DNA of 64,000 nucleotides from an uncultured Eubacteriales bacterium (GCA_900546255.1 URCB01000003.1:1-64000); one strand, 5' to 3'. Shown: positions 44,294 to 53,689, counted from the first letter of the stretch. Notes: generated by a model not told the origin, from the letters alone. Program-made: numbers and translations.

Positions 44294-45661
44294 TTACCGT
44301 TCCGAGAGATACTTGTCAATGCTGACAGCGGCCCGTTTCCCCGCGCCCATGGCCTGGACCACGGTTTTGGGGCCGGTGACGGCATCCCCCCCGGCGAAGA
44401 CGCCGGGGCGGCTGGTCTGGCCGTCCTCCCCGGCGGCAATGCCGCCCCACCGGTCCTTCTGGATGCCGGTGGTGGTGTCCACCACTTCCTCGCTGTAGGA
44501 GGTGCCGGTGGCGATCACCAGGTTATCGCAGGGCACGTCGAAGAACTCGCCCGTGCCCACGGGACGGCGGCGGCCGGAGGCGTCAGGCTCGCCCAGGGCC
44601 ATCTTCTCGCACTTGACCCCGGTGAGCACCCCGTTTTCCCCATAGCAGGCCACGGGGTTGGTGAGCTCCCGGATGGGGATGTTCTCCTCGTAGGTGTGGG
44701 CGATCTCATCCCGGCGAGCGGGGGCCTCGGCGATGGTGCGGCGGTAGACCATGATGGTCTCCGCCCCCAGGCGGCGGGCACAGCGGACGGCGTCCACCGC
44801 CACGTTGCCGCCGCCCACCACCAGGACCCGCTTGGCAGCGCGGATGCTCTCCGGCAGTTCCCCGCTGTGGAGGTTCACCTGGGTGAGGTAGTCGTTGGCC
44901 GTCCACACCCCGGCCAGGGTGGTGTCCAGTCCTGGGGGGACCTGGGGCACATCCGCCCCGTTGCCCACGAAGACGGCCTGGTACCCGGCGGCAAAGAGGT
45001 CGTCCACCGTCCGGGCGCCATCCACTGGGGCGCCGGTGACGATCTCCACCCCCTGGGCCCAGAGGGTTTTCAGGGCCCGGTCCACCACGGACCGGGGCAG
45101 GACAAAGGTGGGAATGCCGTAGGTGAGAATGCCCCCGGCATAGGCCAGCTTTTCAAAGACGGTGACCTCATACCCCAGGGCGGCCAGGTCCCCGGCGCAG
45201 GCGATGCCTGCCGGGCCGGAGCCAATCACCGCCACCTTCTTCCCCTTCTTCTCCACCTCTGGAACGGAGATGGGGGTGTGGGCATCGTGCCAGTCGGCCA
45301 CAAACCGCTCCAGGCGGCCGATGGCCACGGCCTCCCCCTTCCTGACGTGGGCGCAGTTTTTCTCACACTGCTGCTCCTGGGGGCAGACCCGGCCGCAGAC
45401 CGCAGGCAGGCTGCTGCGCTGGGTGATCACATCATAGGCCCCGTCAAAGTCCCCCTCGGCCACCCGGGCCAGGAACTCTGGGATCTGTTGGTGGATGGGG
45501 CAGCCGGCCACGCAGGGCTTTTCCCGGCAGTTCAGGCAGCGCATGGCCTCCCCCACGGCCTCCAGGGGGGTGTAGCCCAGGGCCACCTCGTCAAAGTTCT
45601 TGCACCGGAGGTCTTTGGACTGCTCCGGCATCGGGGTCCGTTCGTGTACCAGGTTGATCAT
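44294..45661 (-). CDS. NADPH-dependent glutamate synthase small-subunit-like oxidoreductase (GltA type)
   Basis: 455 aa. The N-terminal domain has Cys groups for two [4Fe-4S] clusters (CLNCREKPCVAGC and CGRVCPQEQQCEKNC). It is followed by an FAD motif VAVIGSGPAGIACA (about 142) and an NADPH motif VLVVGGGNVAVDAVR. It moves electrons between NAD(P)H and iron-sulfur partners. Stand-alone homologs act as glutamate synthase or as NfnB-like/sulfide dehydrogenase subunits. Here it follows PFOR with a 4-nt overlap, so a ferredoxin:NADP link from pyruvate oxidation is an attractive reading. No NfnA or large GltB gene is nearby. Confidence 0.85.
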   Translation of the reverse strand: MINLVHERTPMPEQSKDLRCKNFDEVALGYTPLEAVGEAMRCLNCREKPCVAGCPIHQQIPEFLARVAEGDFDGAYDVITQRSSLPAVCGRVCPQEQQCEKNCAHVRKGEAVAIGRLERFVADWHDAHTPISVPEVEKKGKKVAVIGSGPAGIACAGDLAALGYEVTVFEKLAYAGGILTYGIPTFVLPRSVVDRALKTLWAQGVEIVTGAPVDGARTVDDLFAAGYQAVFVGNGADVPQVPPGLDTTLAGVWTANDYLTQVNLHSGELPESIRAAKRVLVVGGGNVAVDAVRCARRLGAETIMVYRRTIAEAPARRDEIAHTYEENIPIRELTNPVACYGENGVLTGVKCEKMALGEPDASGRRRPVGTGEFFDVPCDNLVIATGTSYSEEVVDTTTGIQKDRWGGIAAGEDGQTSRPGVFAGGDAVTGPKTVVQAMGAGKRAAVSIDKYLSER

Positions 45662-48600
45662 TTTGCGGCTCCCTCCTTTGGCTCCAGGCTGGCCTGGCGC
45701 TGGAGCAGGCTCTCATAACGATGGACGGCATTGTGCTCCGAGGCCTCGTACAACGCCTTGGCATGGTCCGGATTCTTCATGGTCAGAGAGGCATAGCGCA
45801 CCTCTCCCTGCAGGAAGGCCTGGTAGTCCTCGTTGGGCTTGGCGCTGTCGATCTGCAGGGGGTTCTTCCCGGCCTCCGCCAGGCGGGGGTCGTACCGCAG
45901 CAGGTTCCAGTACCCGGCCCGGACGGCCTTCTTCATCTCCACCATGGACCGGTTCATCCCCGCCTTCAGCCCGTGGTTGATGCAGGGGGCGTAGGCGATG
46001 ATGAGGGAGGGGCCGTCGTAGCTCTCGGCCTCCCGCAGGGCTTTGAGGGTCTGGGCGGGGTTGGCGCCGATGGCCACCTGGGCCACGTAGACGTGGCCGT
46101 TGGTCATGGCGATCTGGGCCAGATCCTTTTTGTCGGTGGGTTTGCCCCCGGCGGCGAACTGGGCCACCGCGCCGGTGGGGGTGGCTTTGGAGGACTGGCC
46201 GCCGGTGTTGGAATACACCTCGGTGTCAAAGACCAGGACGTTGAAGTTCTCCCGAGAGGCCAGGATATGGTCCAGGCCGCCGTAGCCGATGTCGTAGGCC
46301 CAACCGTCCCCGCCGAAGATCCACAGGGAGGGAGAGGGCAGCAGGTCGGCGTGCTCCAGGACGTACTTGGCGTCAGCATCCTCGGGATAGACCTTGCACA
46401 GGGCCGCCAGGGACTGGCCCAGGTGCCCGGCCTCCGGGGTGTCCATTTGGGCCAGCCAGGCTTTGGCGATGCCGGCAAAGGCCGGGTTTTTCGCCATGCG
46501 CTCCACCACGATTTTCAGCGCTGCCCGGCGGGTGCGCAGGCTGATGGCCATGCCGTAGCCGAACTCGGCGTTGTCCTCAAACAGGGAGTTGGCCCAAGCG
46601 GGGCCTTTCCCGGTCTCGTCCACCACGTAGGGCATGCTGGGCACCGAGGCCCCCCAGATGGAGGAGCAGCCGGTGGCATTGGCAATCACCGCCCGGTCCC
46701 CAAACAGCTGGGTGACCAGTTTGGCATAGGGGGTCTCCCCGCAACCGGGGCAGGCCCCGGAGTACTCCAGATAGGGCCGGAGGAACTGGGACTCCCGCAC
46801 CGACCCGTCCGAACCCTTCTGCACGCCCCGGGCCTTGGCATAGTGGAAGACCATCTGGTCCTGGTGCATCCGGTCCTCGGCCTTCTCCATGGTCAGGGCC
46901 TTCACCCGGGCGGGGCACATCTCCGCGCAGGAGCCGCAGTCCACGCAGTCCTCGGCGGAGACGGCGATGAGGAACCGCCGGCTGGGGTCGGTCTTGGAGG
47001 GGACGGTATCCAGGCCCTTGGCGTCCTCCGGCTTCAGGAGGAAGGGCCGGATCACCGCGTGGGGGCACACCGTGGCGCACCAGTTACACTGGATGCAGTT
47101 TTCCGGGTGCCAGACGGGGATCTCCACGGCGATGCCCCGCTTCTCAAAGGCAGAGGTGCCCGAGGGCACCTTCCCGGTGGCATAGGGCAGGAAGGTGGAG
47201 ACCGGCAGGGAATCCCCCTCCATCCGGTTGGTGGGCAGGAGGATGTTCTGGACATAGTCGGCCTGGTCGGCGTTGGCCCCGGTGAGGCCCACGGCGGCCC
47301 GGGGCTCCTCCTCCAGGTGGGCCCAGTGCTCCGGCACGGCCACTTCCCGGGCGGCGGTCTGGCCGGCCAGGACGGCGGCCACGTTCATGTCCACGATCTT
47401 CTGCCCCTTGGCGGCGTAGTCGTTGACAATCCCCTGCTTCATATACTCGATGGCCTCTTCCGCCGGGAGGATGCCCGCCAGCTTGAAGTAGGCCGACTGA
47501 ATGATGGTGTTGATCCGCCCCTTCAGGCCAATCTCCCGGGCGATGGTCACCGCGTCGCAGAGATAGAGGTGGATGCCCTTTTGGGCCAGGGTGCGCTTCA
47601 TGTCGGCAGGCAGGCGTCTCTCCAAATCCTCCTCACTCCAGCTGCAGTTGAGGAGGAAGACGCCGCCGGGTTTCACATCCCCCACCATGTCGTACTTGTC
47701 CACATAGGATGGGTTGCCGCAGACCACGCAGTCGGCATCCCCCACGTAGTAGGCCGAACGGATGGGGTGGTCGCCAAAGCGGAGGTGGCTGATGGTCAGG
47801 CCGCCGGACTTCTTGGAGTCGTATTGGAAATAGGCCTGGACGTACTTGTCCGTGTGGTCCCCGATGATCTTGGCGGTGTTCTTGGAGGCGCCCACCAACC
47901 CGTCGGACCCGATGCCCCAGAACTTCACGGAGATCTGGCTGGGGTCCCCGGGCATGGGGAAGAGGGCGGGCTCAATGGACAGGTGGGTGACGTCGTCGGT
48001 GATGCCCACGGTGAAGTGGTTGTGCCCCTCCCGGGCCAGGTGCTGGAAGACGGCGTACATGTCCGCAGGGGTGGTGTCCTTGGAGGACAGGCCGTACCGG
48101 CCGCCGATGACCCGGATCTCATGGAAGTCCACCTCGTTCAGGGCGGCCGTCACATCCAGGTAGAGGGGTTCGCCGAAGGCGCCGGGCTCCTTGGTGCGGT
48201 CCAGCACCGCCAGGCGCTGGAGGGTGTCCGGCAGCTCCGCCAGCAGGTGGCGGGAGGAGAAGGGCCGGTAGAGGTGAACCTCCAGAACCCCCACCTTTCT
48301 CCCCTGGGCCAGGAGGACGTCCACCACCTCTTCCAGGGTGCCGCAGACGGAGCCCATGGCCACCACCACGTCGGTGGCGTCGGGGGCGCCGTAGTAGTTG
48401 AAGGGTTTATAGTGGGTGCCGATGCGCTGGTTGACCTTTTCCATGTTCTCCACCACCGTCTCCACCAGGCGGTTGTAGGCGGTGTTGGAGGCCTCCCGGT
48501 GCTGGAAGAAGGTCTCCGGAGACTCGTTGGACCCCCGGTGATAGGGGTGGCTGGGGAGGTTGGCCTGGTCGTGGAACCGGCGGATGGCATCCCAGTCCAC

Positions 48601-49188
48601 CATGTCTTTCAGGTCCTCCTCGGTCCAGGTGCGCAGCTTCTGGATCTCGTGGGAGGTCCGGAACCCGTCGAAGAAGTGGATGACGCCCATGCTGGCCTGG
48701 ATGGCGGACAGATGGGCCACCGGGGCCAGGTCCATGACCTCTTGGGGGCTGCCGGAGGCCAGCATGGCCATGCCGGTGCCCCGGCAGGCCATCACGTCCT
48801 GGTGGTCCCCGAAGATGGACAGGGCATGGGTGGTGAGGGTACGGGCCGCCACATGGAACACCCCGGGCAGCCCCTCCCCAGCGATCTTATAGAGGTTGGG
48901 GATCATCAGCAGCAAGCCCTGGGAGGCGGTGAAGGTGGTGGTCAGCGCGCCGGCGGCCAAAGAGCCGTGCACCGCGCCGGCGGCGCCGCCCTCCGACTCC
49001 ATCTCCACCACCCGCACCGGCTGGCCGAAGATGTTCTTCCGGTCCTGGTTGGCCCACTCGTCCACATGTTCCGCCATGGGGGAGGAGGGGGTGATGGGAT
49101 AGATCGCCGCCACCTCGGTGTAGGCATAGGCCACGTGGCCTGCTGCCGCGTTGGCGTCCATACTCTTAAAAGGCCGGTTGTCGCTCAT
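45658..49188 (-). CDS. nifJ: Pyruvate:ferredoxin (flavodoxin) oxidoreductase, single-chain
   Basis: 1176 aa, the full length of homodimeric PFOR. The start at 49188 (MSDNRPFKS) overlaps the upstream stop (ATGA) and has AAAGGAGG upstream. Order: pyruvate domain (YPITPSSPMAEH), transketolase-C-like domain, gamma domain (FWGIGSDGLVGA), EKR linker, two [4Fe-4S] motifs (CIQCNWCATVC and CVDCGSCAEMC, about 690-790), then the TPP domain with GCSSIWG and FGGDGWAYDIGYGG. Converts pyruvate and CoA to acetyl-CoA, CO2 and reduced ferredoxin in the cytosol. Confidence 0.97.
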   Translation of the reverse strand: MSDNRPFKSMDANAAAGHVAYAYTEVAAIYPITPSSPMAEHVDEWANQDRKNIFGQPVRVVEMESEGGAAGAVHGSLAAGALTTTFTASQGLLLMIPNLYKIAGEGLPGVFHVAARTLTTHALSIFGDHQDVMACRGTGMAMLASGSPQEVMDLAPVAHLSAIQASMGVIHFFDGFRTSHEIQKLRTWTEEDLKDMVDWDAIRRFHDQANLPSHPYHRGSNESPETFFQHREASNTAYNRLVETVVENMEKVNQRIGTHYKPFNYYGAPDATDVVVAMGSVCGTLEEVVDVLLAQGRKVGVLEVHLYRPFSSRHLLAELPDTLQRLAVLDRTKEPGAFGEPLYLDVTAALNEVDFHEIRVIGGRYGLSSKDTTPADMYAVFQHLAREGHNHFTVGITDDVTHLSIEPALFPMPGDPSQISVKFWGIGSDGLVGASKNTAKIIGDHTDKYVQAYFQYDSKKSGGLTISHLRFGDHPIRSAYYVGDADCVVCGNPSYVDKYDMVGDVKPGGVFLLNCSWSEEDLERRLPADMKRTLAQKGIHLYLCDAVTIAREIGLKGRINTIIQSAYFKLAGILPAEEAIEYMKQGIVNDYAAKGQKIVDMNVAAVLAGQTAAREVAVPEHWAHLEEEPRAAVGLTGANADQADYVQNILLPTNRMEGDSLPVSTFLPYATGKVPSGTSAFEKRGIAVEIPVWHPENCIQCNWCATVCPHAVIRPFLLKPEDAKGLDTVPSKTDPSRRFLIAVSAEDCVDCGSCAEMCPARVKALTMEKAEDRMHQDQMVFHYAKARGVQKGSDGSVRESQFLRPYLEYSGACPGCGETPYAKLVTQLFGDRAVIANATGCSSIWGASVPSMPYVVDETGKGPAWANSLFEDNAEFGYGMAISLRTRRAALKIVVERMAKNPAFAGIAKAWLAQMDTPEAGHLGQSLAALCKVYPEDADAKYVLEHADLLPSPSLWIFGGDGWAYDIGYGGLDHILASRENFNVLVFDTEVYSNTGGQSSKATPTGAVAQFAAGGKPTDKKDLAQIAMTNGHVYVAQVAIGANPAQTLKALREAESYDGPSLIIAYAPCINHGLKAGMNRSMVEMKKAVRAGYWNLLRYDPRLAEAGKNPLQIDSAKPNEDYQAFLQGEVRYASLTMKNPDHAKALYEASEHNAVHRYESLLQRQASLEPKEGAAK

Positions 49189-50459
49189 TTTGCCGCGCCT
49201 CCTTTCTGGGCCGCCAGGGCTTTGGTCTGGAGATAGACATACTCCGGCATGGCCCGGGCAGCAATCACCCCGTTGGGGCAAACATAGGAACAGATGTTAC
49301 AGTCCTCACAGGGGGCCGGGTCGATGACCGCCCGGCCGTGCTCCAGGTGGATCAGGCCGTCGGGGCAGTTGTCGGCGCAGTCCCCGCAGCCGATGCAGCA
49401 CACCCAGCACAGGGTTTTCCGGGTTTCCGGATCGTCCTGGGAGGCACAGGGGACCATCTTGGCCCCTTTATAGGGCACAATGACCGGCAGTTCCTGGGGG
49501 CAGACGTGGACGCAGGCGGTGCAGCCCACGCACTTGTCCGGGTCCACCTTGGCGGTGCCTTGGACGATTTCCAGGGCATCAAACCGGCAGGCCTGGACGC
49601 AGTCCCCAAACCCGGCGCAGCCGTAGTTGCAGTGGTAGGGCAGGTCCAGCTTGACCGCTTCCCGGCAGGTGGTGGCCCCGGCCTTGGCATAGACCTCATG
49701 GTTATACCACCCGCCCCGGCAGCGGACGAAGGAGACGGTGGGTTTCACCTTGGTCAGGTCGTGGTAGGTGTCCACGATGATCTTCTTCCGGCAGGAGACG
49801 GTGCAGGCCACGCAGCCCACGCACTTTTCGTAGTCGATGACGGCGCGGTTATCCACCACGGAGACGGCCCCCTCGGGGCAGGCCTCCACGCAGTCCCCGC
49901 AGCCGATGCAGCTGTAGCCGCACAGGCGGATGGCCCGGTCCTCCTCGTCCTGGTTGGCGCAGGGGACGAAGTTGGTGGCCTTGGCGGGCACCATGCGGAA
50001 CAGGTGCTGGACGCAGGCGCTGACGCAGGCCCCGCAGCCGTTGCACTTGTCCCGGTCCACGGTGACGTTCCCGTCCTCCACGGACAGGGCCCCAAAGGTG
50101 CAGGCTTCCACGCAGGAGCCGGCGCCTACGCAGCCGTAGGCGCACTCCTCCGGCCGCAGGCCGCTCTCCACGGCCGCCTGGCAGGAGGGCGCCCCCTTCA
50201 GCCGGGCCTTCCCTGCGGCCTGGCCGGCGCACTGGAGAAAGGCCTTCTCGTCCTTGGCCAGGACGGGTTCCCCGCCGGTGAGGGCCAGGATGGCATCTAC
50301 CTCCTCCTGGGAGCAGGCGGGACATCGGTTGGCCGGGGCCCCGTCGGCGATGGCAGCGGCGCACTGCGCGCAGGTGGGAAAGCCGCAGCCCCCGCGGCCG
50401 GCACAGTCCTGGCCGGGCAGAATGGTTCGGATGTCTGCTGCAAGTTGGTTGGACGACAT
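49185..50459 (-). CDS. Polyferredoxin with RnfB-like N-terminal cluster domain
   Basis: 424 aa, RBS AAGGAAGTGA. The N-terminus (GRGGCGFPTCAQCA...CPAC) is the [4Fe-4S] domain seen in RnfB. Then come four tandem modules, each with a CxxxCxxxGxCxxAC-type and a CxxCxxCxxxC-type group (about residues 103, 160, 255 and 345 onward), enough for eight more [4Fe-4S] clusters. No membrane anchor is present, so it is cytosolic. It is translationally coupled to PFOR and likely serves as its electron acceptor or wire. The modules look internally duplicated. Confidence 0.88.
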   Translation of the reverse strand: MSSNQLAADIRTILPGQDCAGRGGCGFPTCAQCAAAIADGAPANRCPACSQEEVDAILALTGGEPVLAKDEKAFLQCAGQAAGKARLKGAPSCQAAVESGLRPEECAYGCVGAGSCVEACTFGALSVEDGNVTVDRDKCNGCGACVSACVQHLFRMVPAKATNFVPCANQDEEDRAIRLCGYSCIGCGDCVEACPEGAVSVVDNRAVIDYEKCVGCVACTVSCRKKIIVDTYHDLTKVKPTVSFVRCRGGWYNHEVYAKAGATTCREAVKLDLPYHCNYGCAGFGDCVQACRFDALEIVQGTAKVDPDKCVGCTACVHVCPQELPVIVPYKGAKMVPCASQDDPETRKTLCWVCCIGCGDCADNCPDGLIHLEHGRAVIDPAPCEDCNICSYVCPNGVIAARAMPEYVYLQTKALAAQKGGAAK

Positions 50460-50533
50460 TCAGATTCACTTCCTTTTGTTGTCTCTTACTCTCATGGAGT
50501 TCCTCGTTGCGATGGGTAATAGAATCCACGGTC

Positions 50534-50562
50534 ATTATGTGCCTCTCCAAGCAGAATGTCAA
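50534..50562 (-). promoter_or_regulatory. Promoter of the polyferredoxin-PFOR-GltA operon
   Basis: TTGACA (50557-50562), 17 bp, CATAAT (50534-50539) on the minus strand, leaving a leader of about 70 nt. The rest of the 286-bp gap is AT-rich and holds the divergent promoter below; no gene seen. Confidence 0.8.
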
Positions 50563-50678
50563 CCCAAAGCCACAAATTTTTTGGTTTTTTATTCTGAAAC
50601 TCCCAAAATTTGCCTCTCCCCTTTTGTGTGTTTTTAATAACTCCCGGACACCCCCTTCCCACCGCCCTGCCCGGGATA

Positions 50679-50707
50679 TTGACAGGGGACGCCGGCTGTG
50701 GTAGAGT
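50679..50707 (+). promoter_or_regulatory. Promoter of the DUF3870-dcd unit
   Basis: TTGACA (50679-50684), 17 bp, TAGAGT (50702-50707), about 40 bp ahead of the GTG start. Confidence 0.8.
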
Positions 50708-50745
50708 AATTTTTATCCATAGAACACGATTGCGGAGGGATCGCT

Positions 50746-51258
50746 GTGCGCAAGGTTTTTCTGTCCGGCTATGCCAAGCTCCCCGACCACACCACCGCCC
50801 AAAAGCTCTACACCCACCTGGTGTTGGTGGCCACCGTCGAGCTGCCCCAGGGCACCATTCTGGACGCCGACTGTACCATGGCCACCCAGTTGGGGCGGGA
50901 GTTTATCCGGGAACTGCTCACCGGCTACGACCTGCACCGGGGGCCCGGCCCTGCCATTGAGGCCTTGAACCACACCTATTATGGCCATCTGCGCCGCGCC
51001 CTGCAAACCTGCATCAAGGGAATCTGCACCCAGTTTGGCGAGATCTCCCGGAGCGAAGCAGCCGCCCCCCCGCAGTCCCCCCCAATCCATGACGTCAGGA
51101 GGGAACCCCCATGCTGCTGTCCGGCGAGGAAATCAAGAAAAACCTGGGAACGAACATCATCATCGAACCCTACTCCCCTTCCCAGCTCAACCCCAACAGC
51201 TACAACCTGCGCCTGTCCAATGAACTGCTGGTGTATGACACCGACGTGCTGGACATGA
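50746..51258 (+). CDS. DUF3870-domain protein with a runaway C-terminus
   Basis: GTG start behind GGAGGG. Residues 1-100 (MRKVFLSGYAKLPDHTTAQ ... ALNHTYYGHLRRALQ) match the small DUF3870 family, whose function is unknown. The frame then fails to stop and runs 148 nt into dcd in another frame, ending at 51258 (170 aa) with a Pro/Ser/Cys tail that is only a shadow of dcd. Two C7 runs lie at 51064-51080. One extra C there would put the TGA at 51090 in frame, before the dcd RBS. So the true protein is probably about 115 aa and the tract is suspect. Confidence 0.75.
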   Translation: MRKVFLSGYAKLPDHTTAQKLYTHLVLVATVELPQGTILDADCTMATQLGREFIRELLTGYDLHRGPGPAIEALNHTYYGHLRRALQTCIKGICTQFGEISRSEAAAPPQSPPIHDVRREPPCCCPARKSRKTWERTSSSNPTPLPSSTPTATTCACPMNCWCMTPTCWT

Positions 51259-51644
51259 AGGCCAACAACCCCGTCAAACGCCTGACCATCCCTGAAACCG
51301 GGCTGCTGCTGGAGACCAACAAACTCTACCTGGGCCGCACCCTGGAGTACACCAAGACCGACCAGTTCGTCCCCATGCTGGAGGGCCGCTCCTCCGTGGG
51401 CCGGTTGGGGCTGTTCATCCACGTCACCGCCGGCTTTGGCGACGTGGGGTTTGCCGGATATTGGACGCTGGAGATGTTCTGCATCCACCCCATCGTCATC
51501 TACCCCAATGTGGAGATCTGCCAGATCTACTATCACACCATCCAGGGGGAATATACCAAGTACGACAGCGGCAAGTACCAAAACAACACCGGCGTGCAGC
51601 CCAGCATGCTCTACAAAGACTTCCTGAAGAAGGAGCTCCCCTGA
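51111..51644 (+). CDS. dcd: dCTP deaminase
   Basis: 177 aa, RBS AGGAGGG. Trimeric dUTPase-fold enzyme. LEGRSSVGRLGLFIHVTAG contains the catalytic Glu/Arg/Ser signature and GFAGYWTLE follows. Deaminates dCTP to dUTP, the route to dTTP; a bifunctional form (dCTP to dUMP) cannot be excluded from sequence alone. Follows the DUF3870 gene under the same promoter. Confidence 0.95.
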   Translation: MLLSGEEIKKNLGTNIIIEPYSPSQLNPNSYNLRLSNELLVYDTDVLDMKANNPVKRLTIPETGLLLETNKLYLGRTLEYTKTDQFVPMLEGRSSVGRLGLFIHVTAGFGDVGFAGYWTLEMFCIHPIVIYPNVEICQIYYHTIQGEYTKYDSGKYQNNTGVQPSMLYKDFLKKELP

Positions 51645-51664
51645 CCTTCCCCACGCCCGCTCCG

Positions 51665-51688
51665 CCCCGCCGGCCCCTGCCGGCGGGG
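51665..51688 (+). terminator. Hairpin after dcd
   Basis: CCCCGCCGGC / GCCGGCGGGG with loop CCCT, followed by GTTCTTT. Confidence 0.7.
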
Positions 51689-51708
51689 CGTTCTTTGGCC
51701 CATAATAC

Positions 51709-51747
51709 ACGCCGGCTCCCTGGGATGCCTTCCCAGGGAGCCGGCGT
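51709..51747. terminator. Second, longer hairpin between dcd and the permease gene
   Basis: 17-bp perfect stem ACGCCGGCTCCCTGGGA / TCCCAGGGAGCCGGCGT with a TGCCT loop. It separates two converging genes; T-runs are weak on both sides. Confidence 0.7.
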
Positions 51748-51821
51748 GCGTTTCACATTGGCAGATTTGGCATAGGATACAGAGGAGACTTGTCGTTTTA
51801 AAAAATGGGGGATGAGGTGGA

Positions 51822-53315
51822 TTACGCCTTCTTGGCGGCCTTGGCCGCGTCCTTGGCGTCCATTTCTTCCAGCTCAGCGCGGCAGTTGGTCACATAAATT
51901 TCGATGCCCTCTTCCACGTTGGCACGGCGTTCCTTCTTGGACATGCCGATGTATTCCATGATGATGGCCAGGGCAACGCCGATGAACAGCCCGTAAGCCG
52001 GGTTGGAGCAGGTGGCGATGGCGCCGGCGGTGATGCCAGCCACGCCCCGCTCGGTGTTGGTGCGGCACATGTTGATGCCCACGTAGAAGGAGCCGAAGGC
52101 CTGGATCATCAGGGTCATGGCCATGGCGATGGGCAGGATGGGCTCCACCAACGTGACCAGGGGCACAATCAGCTGGCAGATCCACTTGGTGGTGTTGAAG
52201 GTGCAGGCGCCGCCGAAGATGGAGTACATGTTGTCCTTACCGGTCTTGTACCGCTCGGCCACAGACACGGTCATGGCAGACCACAGGGGGCCGGACATGG
52301 TGCAGGTGGGGCTGAAGAAGGCCTCAATCAGGTTCCGGATGCCGCAGCAGATGTTGGTGCGGTCGGGGTTGACGTCGATTTCCTCGTCCCGGCGGAAGCG
52401 CTTGGTGTCCTCCAGGAAGGCCGTGCCGCCGACGATATCGCCGAAGGCAATGACGTAGCAGATGATGGCCATGGGCAGGGCCCGGAGCAGAATATCTGCC
52501 GGGGGCAGGCCAATGCCCATAATGGAGAAGTTCTGCCACACCCACTGCAGGCCGGGCAGGGGGTTAAACCAGAAGCTGGTGATGCCGGCCATGTCCGGGA
52601 TGTCCAGCTCGCCGATCACCATGCCGATGACGCCGGCCACGATGACGGCGGGCACGAACCCGGCCTTGTTGATCACTCCAATCACCTTGTTCTTGCTGTG
52701 GAACTTCACCTTACCAAACCCGTTGGCAAACAGCAGGAACAGGCCCAGAGCCACACCGATGGACCAGGAGATGGGGTAGGCAAAGAAGCCGCGGCCGCCG
52801 TCTGCCACAGACGTAAACCCGTAGGTTCCGCAACAGGCGGCAAAGCCAGATCCTATTAGGATGCCGCCTTTCAAGCTCTGGGGACAGATGTCGATGATCT
52901 TGGTGGCGATGCCGGTGATGCCCAAGATCACATACATCAGGCTCAGAATCAGTTCCATGCCCACCAGGGCATACATTCTGTCGGTTCCCTCGAAGTTGAG
53001 AAGGAAGGTGGTAATCAAAGGAACGGCTGGGGTGATCCAGCCGCCGATCAGGGGGTCGCCCATGGTGTTGTTGACCATGTACAGCAGCTCATGGACAAAC
53101 ACGATGGACAGGGCCATTTCAAAGGTAAACCCAAACAAATCCTGTAAGTATTGGGTGGCGGCGGTACCGGTAAGGAACACCACGCAGGCCTGGATCATCT
53201 CTGGAATTTCCCACTCGTAGTGGACGAAGGGGATGCGGATGTCAAACTTCCAGACTTTGATACAGGGCTGCTTCCCGCCTTCTTGCCGTCGGGCACTTGG
53301 AAGCATAAGGTTCAT
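51822..53315 (-). CDS. Polytopic membrane permease (NCS2/xanthine-uracil permease-like)
   Basis: 497 aa. The start at 53315 (MNLMLPSARRQ) has GGAGGAAT upstream; the frame extends to 53375 without an RBS. About 12 hydrophobic segments. Features such as ITPAVPLITTFLL, SLKGGILIGSGFAACCG and MGIGLPPADILLRALPMAII suggest a secondary transporter of the nucleobase/ascorbate or sulfate-permease type fold. I am not certain of the family. The cytosolic tail is Lys/Glu/Ala-rich (about 45 residues). Substrate unknown. It has its own promoter and a leader of about 140 nt. Confidence 0.6.
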   Translation of the reverse strand: MNLMLPSARRQEGGKQPCIKVWKFDIRIPFVHYEWEIPEMIQACVVFLTGTAATQYLQDLFGFTFEMALSIVFVHELLYMVNNTMGDPLIGGWITPAVPLITTFLLNFEGTDRMYALVGMELILSLMYVILGITGIATKIIDICPQSLKGGILIGSGFAACCGTYGFTSVADGGRGFFAYPISWSIGVALGLFLLFANGFGKVKFHSKNKVIGVINKAGFVPAVIVAGVIGMVIGELDIPDMAGITSFWFNPLPGLQWVWQNFSIMGIGLPPADILLRALPMAIICYVIAFGDIVGGTAFLEDTKRFRRDEEIDVNPDRTNICCGIRNLIEAFFSPTCTMSGPLWSAMTVSVAERYKTGKDNMYSIFGGACTFNTTKWICQLIVPLVTLVEPILPIAMAMTLMIQAFGSFYVGINMCRTNTERGVAGITAGAIATCSNPAYGLFIGVALAIIMEYIGMSKKERRANVEEGIEIYVTNCRAELEEMDAKDAAKAAKKA

Positions 53316-53460
53316 AAACTGGATTCCTCCTAACAAACATACACTTTCGTTTGACTTGCAATTTTTCCTTGGCAAAGTCTGTTAGGGCTTTGTCTTTCTT
53401 CTCTCCTAGAAACCTCCTTTCCTATGTCACTTTCACACATCCAATGCAAGTTCAATTTCA

Positions 53461-53488
53461 ATTATACCTACAGGATGCCGAAAAACAA
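53461..53488 (-). promoter_or_regulatory. Promoter of the permease gene
   Basis: TTGTTT (53483-53488), 16 bp, TATAAT (53461-53466) on the minus strand. The gap 53316-53722 is strikingly AT-rich. Apart from this promoter, its leader and the LCP terminator I see nothing coding in it. Confidence 0.65.
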
Positions 53489-53652
53489 TACACATTTTCG
53501 CATCGTTTCAGTACAACTCTGCATAATTCCTACAAGAAATTATTTTTTCCTAGCATTTTCAAGGGTTTTTCCCCAAAAACTACTATTTTCCTCGGTTTTT
53601 CAAAAAACAAAATTTGCAAGGTGAACAGTGATTTCTTTTGTTTTTTGCCATA

Positions 53653-53689
53653 AAAACGCTGAGGGACCCTGGTACAGGACCCCTCAGCG
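53653..53689 (-). terminator. Terminator of the LCP gene
   Basis: Minus strand CGCTGAGGG / CCCTCAGCG with an inner GTCCTG/CAGGGT stem, then TTTTTA. Confidence 0.85.

Noticed and set aside
45721-49236. Very long plus-strand open frame (over 1100 codons) opposite PFOR
   Set aside because: It mirrors PFOR codons throughout, is rich in Gly, Val and His from reversed codons, and has no recognisable domains.
50460-50745. Riboswitch in the polyferredoxin/DUF3870 intergenic region
   Set aside because: Both leaders are short (about 70 and 35 nt) and I see no conserved aptamer pattern; two divergent promoters explain the gap.
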